Part shown: one piece after another, positions 1 to 8,183 of the stretch
Numbering within the stretch: the stretch's first letter is position 1
Layout: every line of letters begins with the position of its first letter
Origin: JALYXS01 sp051003795
GTDB taxonomy: Bacteria; Acidobacteriota; Terriglobia; Bryobacterales; Bryobacteraceae
Reading direction: 5' to 3'
Assembly: GCA_051003795.1 (NCBI GenBank)
Contig: JBPCKZ010000080.1
Coordinates: 1-26,105, forward strand
DNA: 26,105 bases
Program-made: the position numbers and the translations under genes
The notes under the pieces: generated by a model
Databases searched by the model: none
Seen by the model: only the letters and a program-made list of their open reading frames with translations
What the model was told of the DNA's origin: nothing

Positions 1-1075
1 CCGAATCGATCAATTCATCGAGGTGGGTCGCCGCTTCCACTTTGAGCTGAGCGCATACTTTCCGGCTGATTTCGCTTCCGGGATCGGTCGATAAGGATGC
101 GCCCGCATCGACGGAAGTTGCAGCGGCGTCAACTCCTCGTAAAAGCAGGCGATTGCGTCCGTCGTCGATTAGCTTGCGGCGGATCGCCGGAGGCAGATCG
201 ACAATCACGTCGTTCCAATCCTGAACCATTTTCGCGCCTTGCTTAATGAGCAGATTTGGACCCCAGCTCATCGTCGACGTGATGTTGCCGGGGACGGCGA
301 AGACCTCGCGGCCTTGGTCGAGCGCGAGCCGCGCGGTGATCGACGAGCCGCTATATTGAGCGCCTTCAACGACCAGCAGCCCCACGCTCATCCCGCTGAT
401 GATGCGATTGCGGATAGGGAAATTTTGCGGGAAGGCGACCGAGCCCATCGGGAATTCGGAGAGGATGAGGCCTTTCGCGGCGATTTCCGATGCGAGCCGC
501 TTGTTCTCCGACGGGTAGACGATCTCGACGCCGCATCCAAGCACCGCAATTGTCGGATTTCCCGCGTCCAGCGTCCCTTTGTGCGCGGACGTGTCGATGC
601 CCCGCGCCATCCCGCTTACGATTGTGAGACCCGCGCGCGATAAATCGCCGGCGAGCCGCTCGGCCACGGAAACCCCGTAGGGCGTAGGCCTGCGGGTACC
701 CACGACGGCGAACATCGTCGACGCGAGTAATCCCAAATTGCCGCGCGCGAACAAGACCACGGGCGGATCGAATATTTGCCGCAGCGGCTGCGGATAGCGC
801 GGGTCGTTGATGGCGATTGCAACGGCGCCGTGATCGAGCATTTTTTGCCGCTGCTCGACCGCGTCGTCGAAAGAGCACCCGCTCGCGATGCTCTGCGCCA
901 CGCCGCCTTTGACTCCGGCCGATTCGAGTTCGGAGCGCGATGCGCGGAAGATGGCTTGAGGCGTGCGGAAACGCTCGATCAGCACGCCCGCTTTACGCGT
1001 GCCGAGGCCCGGAATCATCTTGAGAGCGAGCCAGTGCAGTTCTTCTTCGGGGCTGACGGCGGGAGCGGAAGTCAT
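1..1075 (-). CDS. dprA: DNA-processing protein DprA (Smf), C-terminus cut by window edge
   Basis: DprA loads RecA onto incoming single-stranded DNA during natural transformation, in the cytoplasm. The minus frame is open for 358 codons from an ATG at 1075 to the window edge. It shows an N-terminal helix-hairpin-helix/SAM-like part (about residues 12-80), then the Rossmann-like DprA core with GTRRPTPYG (126-134), SGMARGIDTSAH (154-165), CGVEIVYPSEN (181-191), FPIRNRIISG (219-228) and VPGNITS (261-267). The last about 50 residues lead into the usual C-terminal winged helix, which runs off the edge. The start is supported by AGGAG about 11 nt upstream. It is divergent from the small gene at 1140. 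Identification is by family motifs and is secure; only the very C-terminus is missing. Confidence 0.95.
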   Translation of the reverse strand, partial: MTSAPAVSPEEELHWLALKMIPGLGTRKAGVLIERFRTPQAIFRASRSELESAGVKGGVAQSIASGCSFDDAVEQRQKMLDHGAVAIAINDPRYPQPLRQIFDPPVVLFARGNLGLLASTMFAVVGTRRPTPYGVSVAERLAGDLSRAGLTIVSGMARGIDTSAHKGTLDAGNPTIAVLGCGVEIVYPSENKRLASEIAAKGLILSEFPMGSVAFPQNFPIRNRIISGMSVGLLVVEGAQYSGSSITARLALDQGREVFAVPGNITSTMSWGPNLLIKQGAKMVQDWNDVIVDLPPAIRRKLIDDGRNRLLLRGVDAAATSVDAGASLSTDPGSEISRKVCAQLKVEAATHLDELIDS

Positions 1076-1139
1076 CGAATCGGGATCTCCTAAGATGGGT
1101 GGTGTTGGAGCCAACGGGGAAATCTCAGGGCACGGCGGC

Positions 1140-1406
1140 ATGAGGCGGGACGCGGCGTTTTTCGACAATAAAGATCCGCAATTGATTTACATCGGCAAAC
1201 GGCTGGACGATTCACTGCGCCTGGAATCCGTGTTGACCGACTCGGGCGTGGACTTTGGAGTGGAGGCCGATACCTATCGCGGCGGAATGATTTTCCAGAC
1301 GGACCGCGTGGGCGCGTTCTTTTACGTCCTGCCGGAAGCGGAAGAACGCGCGCGCGAAGTATTACAGAATGCCGGCTTCCGCGCTTACGAAGGGGAAGGA
1401 GGCTAG
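1140..1406 (+). CDS. Small DUF2007-like (putative signal-transducing) protein
   Basis: An 88-aa soluble protein from the ATG at 1140. The same frame is open further upstream, with another ATG at 1095 (103 aa), but that stretch is glycine-rich, looks non-coding and runs toward dprA. The body reads as one alpha/beta fold: a strand (QLIYIGKRL), a helix covering DDSLRLESVLTDSGV, a strand with Y-R-G-G, and a closing FFYVLPEAEERAREVLQNAG helix. This layout matches the DUF2007 family, whose members end in a V-x-x-E-D-x-x-x-A-R-x-[IV]-L segment; the role of that family is not established. No signal peptide or membrane segment. It could be translated with the following transglycosylase (48-nt gap), though no shared function is evident. 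The family call is a pattern match by eye. Confidence 0.6.
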   Translation: MRRDAAFFDNKDPQLIYIGKRLDDSLRLESVLTDSGVDFGVEADTYRGGMIFQTDRVGAFFYVLPEAEERAREVLQNAGFRAYEGEGG

Positions 1407-1454
1407 CGCGGCGCCAATATCCGGCTATGATGGAGGTTACATAGTTCTCATTAA

Positions 1455-2969
1455 ATGTTTTACCGCCCTTTCCGCCCCATAGCCTGGCTGGCGCTGTTAC
1501 CGCTTGCCATCGGATCCTTGCAATCTTCGCTTCGCGACGATGTCTTTGAGCCCACGCATCGCCTGTCGGGGATTGGCGTGGATCGCGAGCAGTTGACGGA
1601 CGCGGTGCTCGCGAAGCGGACGGAGTTGATGATCGAAGCCCAAACCTTCACGATTATGCGCGATCCGCAAGCGCTTGCCGGGGCACGGCGAATCAATAGT
1701 CCCAAGCTCCAAAAGATTTTCGAGGGAGCCGCCAGGACTAGCGGCTTCCCCGCGCCTCTAATCGCGGCCATTTCGTATTTGGAAAGCTGGGGAGACCCCC
1801 GCGCCGAAAGCCCCGCCGGGCCCAAAGGCATCATGCAGATTTCGTCGGCGACCGCCCGGCGAATGGGGCTCCAGATCGTCGACGTGACGCGGTACCGCAT
1901 CGTCACGGAACGAAACCTCATCCATCCCAAGCGAGGCAAAGTTTTCTACCGCGTGCTTCGTCGCAAAACGCCTTACACGGTGCGCGTGCGCGACGACCGG
2001 CTCTCACCGGAAAGGGCCATTCCCGCCGCCGCGAGGTACCTTTCCGAAATGGAAAGCAAATTCGGCGGGCGGGACTTAGCCGTGTTTTCCTACCACTGCG
2101 GCGAGGGCTGCGTCGGCGAATTCTTGTCGCTGGCGAATGAGGCCGCCGGCGTTAAGAATCATCCCATTACCGTGCCGCGTATTTTCTTCTCGTGCAGTCC
2201 GGCTTACAACAAAGACTTATACGAGGCGTTCAAGCGCCACATGGATCGCGATTACTCGCCCACTTACTGGTTTCGCGTGATGCGGGCGGAGCAACTGCTC
2301 GCGCTTTACCGCAAAGATCCCGAAGCATTCGAGAAACTAGCGGCGGATTACCGGAACGCCGAAAATCCGGAGCAGCGCGCGCCGCATCGTCTTTCGGTCT
2401 GGCTGAAGCCGCAAGACGATAGCTACCGTAGCGGCGACGAGATCCGCCTGGATCCGGGCAAGAAACTCGCCAAGGCGTTCGATAATCCGCGCCTCTTTGG
2501 ATTTACGTTGCGCAAAGGGAACGGGGGAATCGGCGATTGGGACCCGGCCAATGCCGAGACATATCTACAGGCGTCTCCCTCGGCGCTCGGGACGCTGACC
2601 TACATCGCGTTCGAGACGCGACGTTTGCATCAGGCTTTGAAGCCGAGGGGCGAAACTTTCGTGCCGCTTGTGGTCACCGCGCTGGTGCGCCCGGTGGCGT
2701 ACCAGGAAAAACTGGCGACGCGGGACGCCGCCATGCATAGCGAGTTGCCCGACCACGGGACCGGACAGGTATTCGATATCGATTATTCGCGCTTACCCGC
2801 TGGAGAAAAGGAGTGCCTCGATTTCATTCTCGACGATTTAGGATGGGACGGCTATCTCGGATTTGTTGAGGAGGCGGCAAATAGCAACACGTTGCATATC
2901 GGGTGCTCGCCATCGTCGCGGGAGTTTTTCGCCGAGGTATTTCAGGAAGCGCTCGGGGCGAAGCGCTAG
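1455..2969 (+). CDS. Secreted/periplasmic lytic transglycosylase (SLT domain)
   Basis: A 504-aa murein lytic transglycosylase, which would cleave MurNAc-GlcNAc bonds in peptidoglycan in the periplasm. The N-terminus has a short arginine-containing n-region and a hydrophobic stretch (residues 9-24, AWLALLPLAIGS), a signal peptide or anchor. The SLT core contains AISYLESWGDPRAESP (105-120) with the catalytic Glu at 110 in the E-S motif, followed by GPKGIMQIS (122-130) and later AVFSYHCGEG, equivalent to the family's A-x-x-A-Y-N-A-G segment. The C-terminal 250 residues contain no LysM repeats, and I do not recognise them. The stop overlaps, tail to tail, the stop of the small gene on the other strand. 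Family assignment is firm; the subclass (MltD-like without LysM) is uncertain. Confidence 0.88.
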   Translation: MFYRPFRPIAWLALLPLAIGSLQSSLRDDVFEPTHRLSGIGVDREQLTDAVLAKRTELMIEAQTFTIMRDPQALAGARRINSPKLQKIFEGAARTSGFPAPLIAAISYLESWGDPRAESPAGPKGIMQISSATARRMGLQIVDVTRYRIVTERNLIHPKRGKVFYRVLRRKTPYTVRVRDDRLSPERAIPAAARYLSEMESKFGGRDLAVFSYHCGEGCVGEFLSLANEAAGVKNHPITVPRIFFSCSPAYNKDLYEAFKRHMDRDYSPTYWFRVMRAEQLLALYRKDPEAFEKLAADYRNAENPEQRAPHRLSVWLKPQDDSYRSGDEIRLDPGKKLAKAFDNPRLFGFTLRKGNGGIGDWDPANAETYLQASPSALGTLTYIAFETRRLHQALKPRGETFVPLVVTALVRPVAYQEKLATRDAAMHSELPDHGTGQVFDIDYSRLPAGEKECLDFILDDLGWDGYLGFVEEAANSNTLHIGCSPSSREFFAEVFQEALGAKR

Positions 2970-3169
2970 CCGGCGGGTATGCGAGCTTGCCGCTCGGCTT
3001 CTTCCAGTGGCGTCCCATCGTGCACGGCTTGCAGGAAGATTTCGGCTTGCCGCGCGGATATTCCCAGGCCGCGCGCAACGTAATCGCCCATCTCTTCCCC
3101 GGGGTTTTGCAAAATGCCGCGCTTTTCGAGAAGTTCGTTTATCGCCCGGATTACCGCCGCCTGGATCAT
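2966..3169 (-). CDS. Small hypothetical protein downstream of the RES toxin
   Basis: A 67-aa acidic/helical protein that I do not recognise. The N-terminus is an amphipathic helix (AAVIRAINELLEKRG). The C-terminal half (GISARQAEIFLQAVHDG, then PLEEAERQA) has the spacing of a small helix-turn-helix, but this is not enough to call DNA binding. It starts 19 nt after the RES toxin stop on the same strand, so it may be the last member of that transcription unit. Its stop overlaps the end of the transglycosylase gene on the opposite strand by 4 nt. No clear ribosome binding site is visible, which lowers confidence. The amino-acid composition (few Arg/Pro runs, clean helices) differs from the antisense shadows in this GC-rich DNA, which favours a real gene. 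Confidence 0.5.
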   Translation of the reverse strand: MIQAAVIRAINELLEKRGILQNPGEEMGDYVARGLGISARQAEIFLQAVHDGTPLEEAERQARIPAG

Positions 3170-3188
3170 GCGCTTATTCTCGCAAATT

Positions 3189-3764
3189 TCAGCGGGTTAG
3201 ACCCAAATCGTAGCGCTTCAACAACCTCGCCAACATTTGCGGATTCGCGGTGAGCGGATCGTCATGGGCGAGCGTGAGCGCATCCCGAGCGCGGTCGTAA
3301 ATTGCGATGCATAGCGAAGCATCGTCGTGCCGGGAACGATACGCGACTCCGTCCGGAGCGTCCGGATGGCCCCAAAGCGCCCGCGACCACGCTTGGGAAA
3401 GATCGTAGCCGCTATCGGATGCCAATTGCGGGGTGGTCCCTAAGCGCGCGGCCCCTGGCCCGTAGAGCGTCACAATTCGCAGCTCGCGCCGCGCCGCAAT
3501 CGTGGCGATCCGCCGGGCAGCGAGGTCGGCAATGGTGAGGAGCCGGACCGGCGGATTTCGCAGGAACGTCTCGGCGAAGCACGCTTGGATGGTCGTACCC
3601 AAGTAGCAAACATGAAACTCGCCGAGCGGGTCGTCGAAGCGATTGGTGGCCGGAAGGCCGGGCGCGGGTCCAAACCAAAGCGCCGGCCTCTGGGCGTGGT
3701 GAATTCGCATCCACTGCGTACCCGCAACAAATTTTCGTAGAGGGAGCCGCTTCGGCAGCTCCAC
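3189..3764 (-). CDS. RES-domain toxin (NAD+ phosphorylase family)
   Basis: A 191-aa RES-domain protein. Characterised members (MbcT, and RES toxins paired with Xre antitoxins) degrade NAD+ in the cytoplasm. The three residues naming the family are in the expected order: Arg20 in WMRIHHA, Glu65 in CFAETFLRNPPVR, Ser144 in VAYRSRHDD. The sequence also carries the typical NRFDDP, the Y-L-G-T-T segment and a C-terminal CIAIYDRA strand. The start is GTG at 3764, directly abutting the TAA of the upstream antitoxin (TAAGTG, zero spacing), so translation is probably coupled. Length is normal for the family and no key residue is missing, so the toxin looks active. NAD+ phosphorolysis is inferred from the family. 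Confidence 0.85.
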   Translation of the reverse strand: MELPKRLPLRKFVAGTQWMRIHHAQRPALWFGPAPGLPATNRFDDPLGEFHVCYLGTTIQACFAETFLRNPPVRLLTIADLAARRIATIAARRELRIVTLYGPGAARLGTTPQLASDSGYDLSQAWSRALWGHPDAPDGVAYRSRHDDASLCIAIYDRARDALTLAHDDPLTANPQMLARLLKRYDLGLTR

Positions 3765-4388
3765 TTACGCGCCTTGTTCTCCGAAAGCCGCAGCAACCGC
3801 GACAGCTTGTTTCACTTTGTTGCGATGAAGAGCGTCGACAATGGTCTTGCCGTTCAGCGCGGGCGAAGACGAAAGCAGAACGGAAAGTTGCGTCCACGGC
3901 CCTTCCACCTGAAACGCGCGCAACACCTCATCGAAATGCGGAACCACCCCGTCCGGCGTAAATTGGCAGGCGGGGTAGAGGTAATCGCCCGAGCCGCTTG
4001 GAACCGCCAACAGCGCGCGGCGGGTACGGCGCTTATCGACGCCCTGGCGCGTGATTCCAAGCGCCTGCGCGACTTGGGTCGAAGTGAGCGCTCCGCCGGC
4101 CTTCCGCAGCAACTCCTGCTTGATGGATGCCCCCCGAGCCATTGCCTCGGCTAGTGGATCGATAGTTGAAAGATCCACGCCCAGAGGCGCGAGATCGGAA
4201 AGGAGAGACGCGACTCCGCCGATGTTCGTTGGCGCACTCAAGGCAGCGCTCAATGCCTGCAACGATGCCGTGCAACTGAGTTGTTCGAGCACTTCGAAGG
4301 AGCGCCGCCGGAAAGTCTCGGCGAGCGCTTCGCGCGTATTATCCGCTTTGTGGACTTCGATTTCTTCAACCGCGGTGAGTACGCTCAT
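3765..4388 (-). CDS. Antitoxin of RES toxin, HTH plus MbcA/ParS (DUF2384-like) domain
   Basis: A 207-aa protein located where the antitoxin of RES systems normally sits, immediately upstream of the toxin. A helix-turn-helix is visible at residues 101-121 (LTSTQVAQALGITRQGVDKR), suited to binding the operon's own promoter. The C-terminal part (about 150-207) holds the P-W-x-x-L-x-x-L-x-x-S-S-P-x-L-x-G-K-T pattern followed by a helix and a V-K-x-A-V-A-V-A-A tail, as in MbcA/ParS toxin-binding domains. An N-terminal region of about 95 residues (helical, containing ALAETFRRRSFEVLEQL) precedes the HTH; I do not recognise it and it is longer than in typical Xre antitoxins. It likely represses its own transcription through the promoter at 4395-4423 (inference). 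Confidence 0.75.
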   Translation of the reverse strand: MSVLTAVEEIEVHKADNTREALAETFRRRSFEVLEQLSCTASLQALSAALSAPTNIGGVASLLSDLAPLGVDLSTIDPLAEAMARGASIKQELLRKAGGALTSTQVAQALGITRQGVDKRRTRRALLAVPSGSGDYLYPACQFTPDGVVPHFDEVLRAFQVEGPWTQLSVLLSSSPALNGKTIVDALHRNKVKQAVAVAAAFGEQGA

Positions 4389-4394
4389 GAAATC

Positions 4395-4423
4395 AGTTTA
4401 CCACGTCCCAAATTAAATTCCAA
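4395..4423 (-). promoter_or_regulatory. Candidate sigma-70-like promoter of the RES toxin-antitoxin pair
   Basis: On the minus strand TTGGAA, a 17-nt spacer and TAAACT lie just before the antitoxin ATG (4388). Each hexamer matches the consensus at four of six positions. The -10 element ends only about 6 nt before the start codon, so transcripts from it would begin at or very near the ATG and be leaderless. It sits in the 51-nt gap after mutS2 and could give this pair independent expression from the upstream operon. This is a pattern match only. Confidence 0.3.
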
Positions 4424-4439
4424 GTACAAACGCAACTGG

Positions 4440-6863
4440 TCACTCCTTCAGTTCCACGATGGTCGCGCCCGCGCCTCCCTCTTGCGGCGATGCCGGATAG
4501 TACTTTTCCACGTGGGGACTCGTGGCGAGAAGACCGGAGATGGCCTTCTTCAAGACGCCCATCCCATGCCCGTGAACAATCCGCACGCGGCTCGCGGTCG
4601 CCATCACGGCGCTGTCCAGAAATTTCTCGACGCGGTCCAAGGCTTCCTCGGCCCGTTCGCCGATCACGTTAACCTCCTGGAACAGCGGCGCGAGTTGCGG
4701 CCCGCCTTGGAAGCTCACATTATTGGGCAACTTGCCGGGCGCTTGTTCATCCGCCTCAAAAACCTCCAGCACGTCGTCGAGCGGAACTTGCATCCGCATG
4801 AAACCGGCTTCCACTTCGATCCGGTCGTCGCCTAACTTCCGCCGGACACGCGCAAGATCGCGAATACCCTTCAGCCGTACGCGGGCGCCCTCTTCGATGC
4901 GAGGCTTGCGCGCCGCCAGTTGGCCTTCACGGGAATCGCTGTGGGTCGCAAGCACGGTCGTTTCAAATTCTTCCCGCAGCTCGCGCTTCACCTTCGCAAT
5001 ACTACGGCGGCCATGTTCCGCCGCCTTCCGTTCCGCGTTGCCGGCGAGTTTCGAAATTGTCGCATCGGCCTGCGATTCGAATCGCAGAAGCAGCGCGTCG
5101 CAGCGCAGTTCCAGTTCGCGAATCTTCGCGGATTCGCGCTTCTCCCACTCCTGGCGGATCTCTTTTTCACGCCCGGTCAACTCGATTCGCTGCCGCTCGA
5201 GATCCTTCTCCAAATTGTCGACTCGTTCCACGCGCGCGTGCAGCTCCGAGAGGAACCGCGCCAGATCGAGCTCGCGGCTGCTCAACGCCGCGCGCGCGCG
5301 ATTCATGATATCTTCGGGCATCCCCAGCTGCGTCGCAATGTCGAGACCAGCGGATTTCCCAGGCAGGCCGAGTTGCAGGCGATAAGTGGGCTCGAGAGTC
5401 GAGTCGTCGAAACCCATGGATGCATTGAGCACCGAACTGGTGTTCGCGCCGTAGATTTTCAATGCCAACAAGTGCGTCGAGGCGAGCGTGAATGCGCCGG
5501 CGGCCCGGAAATGATCGACTACGGCGACGCCCAATGCGCCGCCTTCTTCGGGATCGGTCGCCGATCCAATCTCATCCAGCAGCACCATCGTTTCGGGCGT
5601 CACGTCGAGCGCCATGTCGCGAATGTGCGAAATGTGCGCCGAGAACGTGCTCAGGCTTTCCTGGATGGATTGCTTGTTGCCGATATCGGCCAGCACCTGC
5701 TCGAATACCGGCAGCTCGGCTTCGGAGCACGGCACCGGCAACCCCGCCTGCGCCATCAGCACAATCAGGCCTACCGTCTTCAGGGCGACGGTTTTGCCGC
5801 CGGTGTTCGGGCCGCTGATCAGCAACGTCCGGCATTCCGCATCGAGTTTCAGCCCGATTGGCACGACGCGCTTCGATTGTTTTCGCAGGACGTCTTCGAG
5901 CAGCGGATGACGGGCATCCTTCAGCAGCAATTTCCGGTCTAACGCTCCACTAAAACGCGGGATCGAGCAATCGAAATCGATCGCGAATTTTCCTTTCGCG
6001 AACACCAGCTCCAATTCGCTCATGATTGCAAGCGCCTGCTCGATTGAGCCTGCGTGGACGCGCAAGCGCGCGGTTAATTCGCGCAGAATGCGATCCACCT
6101 CCCGCGCTTCCTCTTCACCCAGACGGACCAGTTCATTATTCAGGTCGATCGTTTCGAGAGGCTCAACGAAAAGAGTTTGCCCGCTCGAACTTGCGCCATG
6201 GATGACGCCGTTCAGCTTGCGCCGCTGGCCCGCAACGATCGGAACCACGAAACGCTCGTTGCGGATCGTGACAAACTCTTCCTGGAGAATTCCCTCATCC
6301 CGATTGGCGTGCAGGAAGCGTTCAAGCGATTCCTGGATGGATTTTTTCTGCCGGTCGATATCGCGCCGGAGCCGGTGCAACGCGACGCTCGCGCGATCGG
6401 CGACGGATCCATCCGGAAGAACCTTGCCTTCCAGATCGCGGAGCAACGGCCGGAACTCGCCGATAGCCCGCGAGCGCGCACCCAGAATCGGAAAGCGTTC
6501 GGAGACCGCATTTAAGACGGATTTGGCATCGGCCGCGCGATCGAGCAGCGCAATCACGTCGAAAATTTCGCGCGGTTCGAGCCCCGCGCCTTCAATGCCG
6601 AGCTTGTGAATCGTAGTCGAGAGATCAGGCAGTCCGTTGAAATCCAGACGGATCGCGGCGCCGCGCGCGGCCGGCTGCGGTCGTCCCGCGGAACGAAGAT
6701 AGCCGATCGCTTCCGCCGCTTCGGCGAGATCGGATTCGATTTTTTCACGATCCCCATGCGGGTGGACCTTGTCGAGTTCGCTCTTGCCGAGCGGACTGGC
6801 GATATACCGGCGCAGCAGCTCCCGCAAGGCTTCGAATTCGAGGGTTTCCGCGCTGGCTTTCAT
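4440..6863 (-). CDS. mutS2: MutS2 family ATPase/endonuclease with Smr domain
   Basis: An 807-aa cytoplasmic MutS2. Family members act on recombination intermediates or, as shown in Bacillus, on collided ribosomes. The core and lever domains span about 1-320. The ATPase has Walker A GPNTGGKT (351-358), VLLDEIGSATDPEEGGALGVA (Walker B and signature region) and the STHLLALK switch. A long charged coiled coil (about 510-620) is followed by a KOW-like RVRLKGIRDLARVRRK segment and a C-terminal Smr domain with HGHGMG. The usual Smr LDLRG start is replaced by VNVIGERAEEAL, so the LDxR element tied to nuclease activity in the family is absent. Its ATG overlaps the Nudix stop as ATGA. Length and domain order are normal. 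Confidence 0.95.
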   Translation of the reverse strand: MKASAETLEFEALRELLRRYIASPLGKSELDKVHPHGDREKIESDLAEAAEAIGYLRSAGRPQPAARGAAIRLDFNGLPDLSTTIHKLGIEGAGLEPREIFDVIALLDRAADAKSVLNAVSERFPILGARSRAIGEFRPLLRDLEGKVLPDGSVADRASVALHRLRRDIDRQKKSIQESLERFLHANRDEGILQEEFVTIRNERFVVPIVAGQRRKLNGVIHGASSSGQTLFVEPLETIDLNNELVRLGEEEAREVDRILRELTARLRVHAGSIEQALAIMSELELVFAKGKFAIDFDCSIPRFSGALDRKLLLKDARHPLLEDVLRKQSKRVVPIGLKLDAECRTLLISGPNTGGKTVALKTVGLIVLMAQAGLPVPCSEAELPVFEQVLADIGNKQSIQESLSTFSAHISHIRDMALDVTPETMVLLDEIGSATDPEEGGALGVAVVDHFRAAGAFTLASTHLLALKIYGANTSSVLNASMGFDDSTLEPTYRLQLGLPGKSAGLDIATQLGMPEDIMNRARAALSSRELDLARFLSELHARVERVDNLEKDLERQRIELTGREKEIRQEWEKRESAKIRELELRCDALLLRFESQADATISKLAGNAERKAAEHGRRSIAKVKRELREEFETTVLATHSDSREGQLAARKPRIEEGARVRLKGIRDLARVRRKLGDDRIEVEAGFMRMQVPLDDVLEVFEADEQAPGKLPNNVSFQGGPQLAPLFQEVNVIGERAEEALDRVEKFLDSAVMATASRVRIVHGHGMGVLKKAISGLLATSPHVEKYYPASPQEGGAGATIVELKE

Positions 6864-7294
6864 GTTTGGAACTTGAAGGCTTTTTCAATGACGGGGACCG
6901 TGCCTTCCGTGATCCGGTAGTGTTGCAAATCGCCGCGCTCTATCCACTGGGCGCGGCTGACGTCGTCCCCGGCAATCAGCGCGCCGCCCGTGACACGGCA
7001 GACGTAGTCGATCAGCACGTAGTGGTATTCGGGTTGCCCATCCGGGTCGCGCATGATGCGTTCGAAAATTTCGAGAACCGCCAGTGTCTCGACCGTGAGA
7101 CCGGTTTCTTCAAGAACTTCGCGATGAATACCTTGCTGCAAAGTTTCGCCGAGTTCCAGCACGCCGCCCGGTAGAGACCAGAAGCCTTTTAGCGGATCTC
7201 TGCCGCGCTCGACGAGCAGGATGCGATCTCGATCCAGAATCAAGGCGCCGACACCGAGAATGGGACGCTCGGGATACCGGCGCGTATTACTCAT
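6860..7294 (-). CDS. Nudix hydrolase
   Basis: A 144-aa Nudix hydrolase, of the type that cleaves nucleoside diphosphates linked to another moiety, in the cytoplasm. The full Nudix box G-x5-E-x7-R-E-V-x-E-E-x-G-L is present at residues 44-66, with WSLPGG just before it, so the Mg2+ site is intact. The rest (ILVGA-like first strand, YHYVLIDYVCRV, and the RAQWIERGDL segment) fits the ADP-ribose/ADP-sugar pyrophosphatase-like subgroup with the usual W in the last strand. Substrate cannot be read from sequence. The gene starts 8 nt after the SMP-30-like stop and overlaps mutS2 by 4 nt (ATGA), so it is probably co-translated with it. Confidence 0.9.
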   Translation of the reverse strand: MSNTRRYPERPILGVGALILDRDRILLVERGRDPLKGFWSLPGGVLELGETLQQGIHREVLEETGLTVETLAVLEIFERIMRDPDGQPEYHYVLIDYVCRVTGGALIAGDDVSRAQWIERGDLQHYRITEGTVPVIEKAFKFQT

Positions 7295-7301
7295 TCATCG
7301 G

Positions 7302-8183
7302 TTAATACTGCACCGAACCCTTCACGTCCATCCGGACGCGATACAGCGACGTGCGCGCAGTCACGTAAAGCGTCTGAAAATCCGCGTCGCCGAACGCGCA
7401 GTTTGCCGGTGTCTCGGCGAGGTCGATGGTATGCAGCAGTTTCCCTTCGGAGTTGTAGATCGCGATCCCTTTCGCCGCCACGTAAATATTCCCCTTCTCA
7501 TCGGTTCGGATGCCGTCCGGCACGCCTTCGATTCCACTGACGATCACGCGTTCGTTCGAAGTCTCACCGTTTTTATCGACGTCGTAAGCGCGGATATTGT
7601 GCTCATCGGAATTCGCAACGTACAAAATGCGGCCGTTGGGAGAGAATGCAATGCCGTTGGGGCGGCCTTGTGGTCTTGCAATGACGCTCATCTGGCCCTT
7701 GGGCGCAATGTGATAGATGCCGTAGAAATCCAATTCCCGCGCGTCCGCCTGATTGCCGAACGCGGGATCCGTGAAATAAATGTGGCCGTCTTTCCGGACC
7801 ACGATATCGTTGGGCGCGTTCAAGCGCTTGCCTTGCCACTTTTCGGCGAGCACTTCAATACGACCTTTCTTATCGGTCCGGATCACGCGGCGCGACTTGC
7901 TCTCGCAGCTATAAAGCCGGCCCTGCGAATCGAGCGTATTCCCGTTCGCCCCATGCGTGTCGTCGCGGAAGACGGTGGATTTTTCTCCCGGAACGAGTTT
8001 CAGTATCCGGTCGTTCGGAACGTCGCTGAAAAGAAGGTACCCATCTCGCGACCAAACCGGACCTTCGGTAAAGCTGAACTTATGCTCGACCTTCTCGACT
8101 AAGATCTTGGAAAAATCCTGAGCGAATACGGCGGCGGAAAACACGATCGCGTAAAGCGCGCTAATGCTTAACCTGGATTTCAT
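7302..8183 (-). CDS. Secreted SMP-30/gluconolactonase-family beta-propeller
   Basis: A 293-aa protein of the SMP-30/gluconolactonase/LRE-like family, a six-bladed propeller whose members hydrolyse sugar lactones with a bound divalent metal. A signal peptide is visible (SRLSISALYAIVFSAAVFAQ, cleavage after A-Q about residue 22), so it is likely periplasmic. Repeating blade motifs include FTEGPVWSRDGYLLFSDVPN, the NAPNDIVVRKDGHIYFTDP blade containing the metal-binding N-D pair and the typical Y-F-T-D-P, RPNGIAFSPNG, and GVPDGIRTDEKGNIYVA. The start codon lies 23 nt inside the BON gene, and the ATG chosen gives a clean signal peptide. The real substrate is unknown; gluconolactone is only the family archetype. 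Confidence 0.85.
   Translation of the reverse strand: MKSRLSISALYAIVFSAAVFAQDFSKILVEKVEHKFSFTEGPVWSRDGYLLFSDVPNDRILKLVPGEKSTVFRDDTHGANGNTLDSQGRLYSCESKSRRVIRTDKKGRIEVLAEKWQGKRLNAPNDIVVRKDGHIYFTDPAFGNQADARELDFYGIYHIAPKGQMSVIARPQGRPNGIAFSPNGRILYVANSDEHNIRAYDVDKNGETSNERVIVSGIEGVPDGIRTDEKGNIYVAAKGIAIYNSEGKLLHTIDLAETPANCAFGDADFQTLYVTARTSLYRVRMDVKGSVQY

Noticed and set aside
239..878. Open frames within the dprA region on both strands
   Set aside because: The continuous dprA frame through this region carries all family motifs; the others are shadows.
4723..5942. Long plus-strand open frames (220 and 340 aa) opposite mutS2
   Set aside because: They are antisense to a complete MutS2 with all motifs; their translations are Arg/Ser-rich shadows typical of GC-rich DNA.
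7221..8102. 293-aa plus-strand frame opposite the SMP-30-like gene
   Set aside because: The minus frame has a signal peptide and propeller motifs; the plus frame has no recognisable domain.
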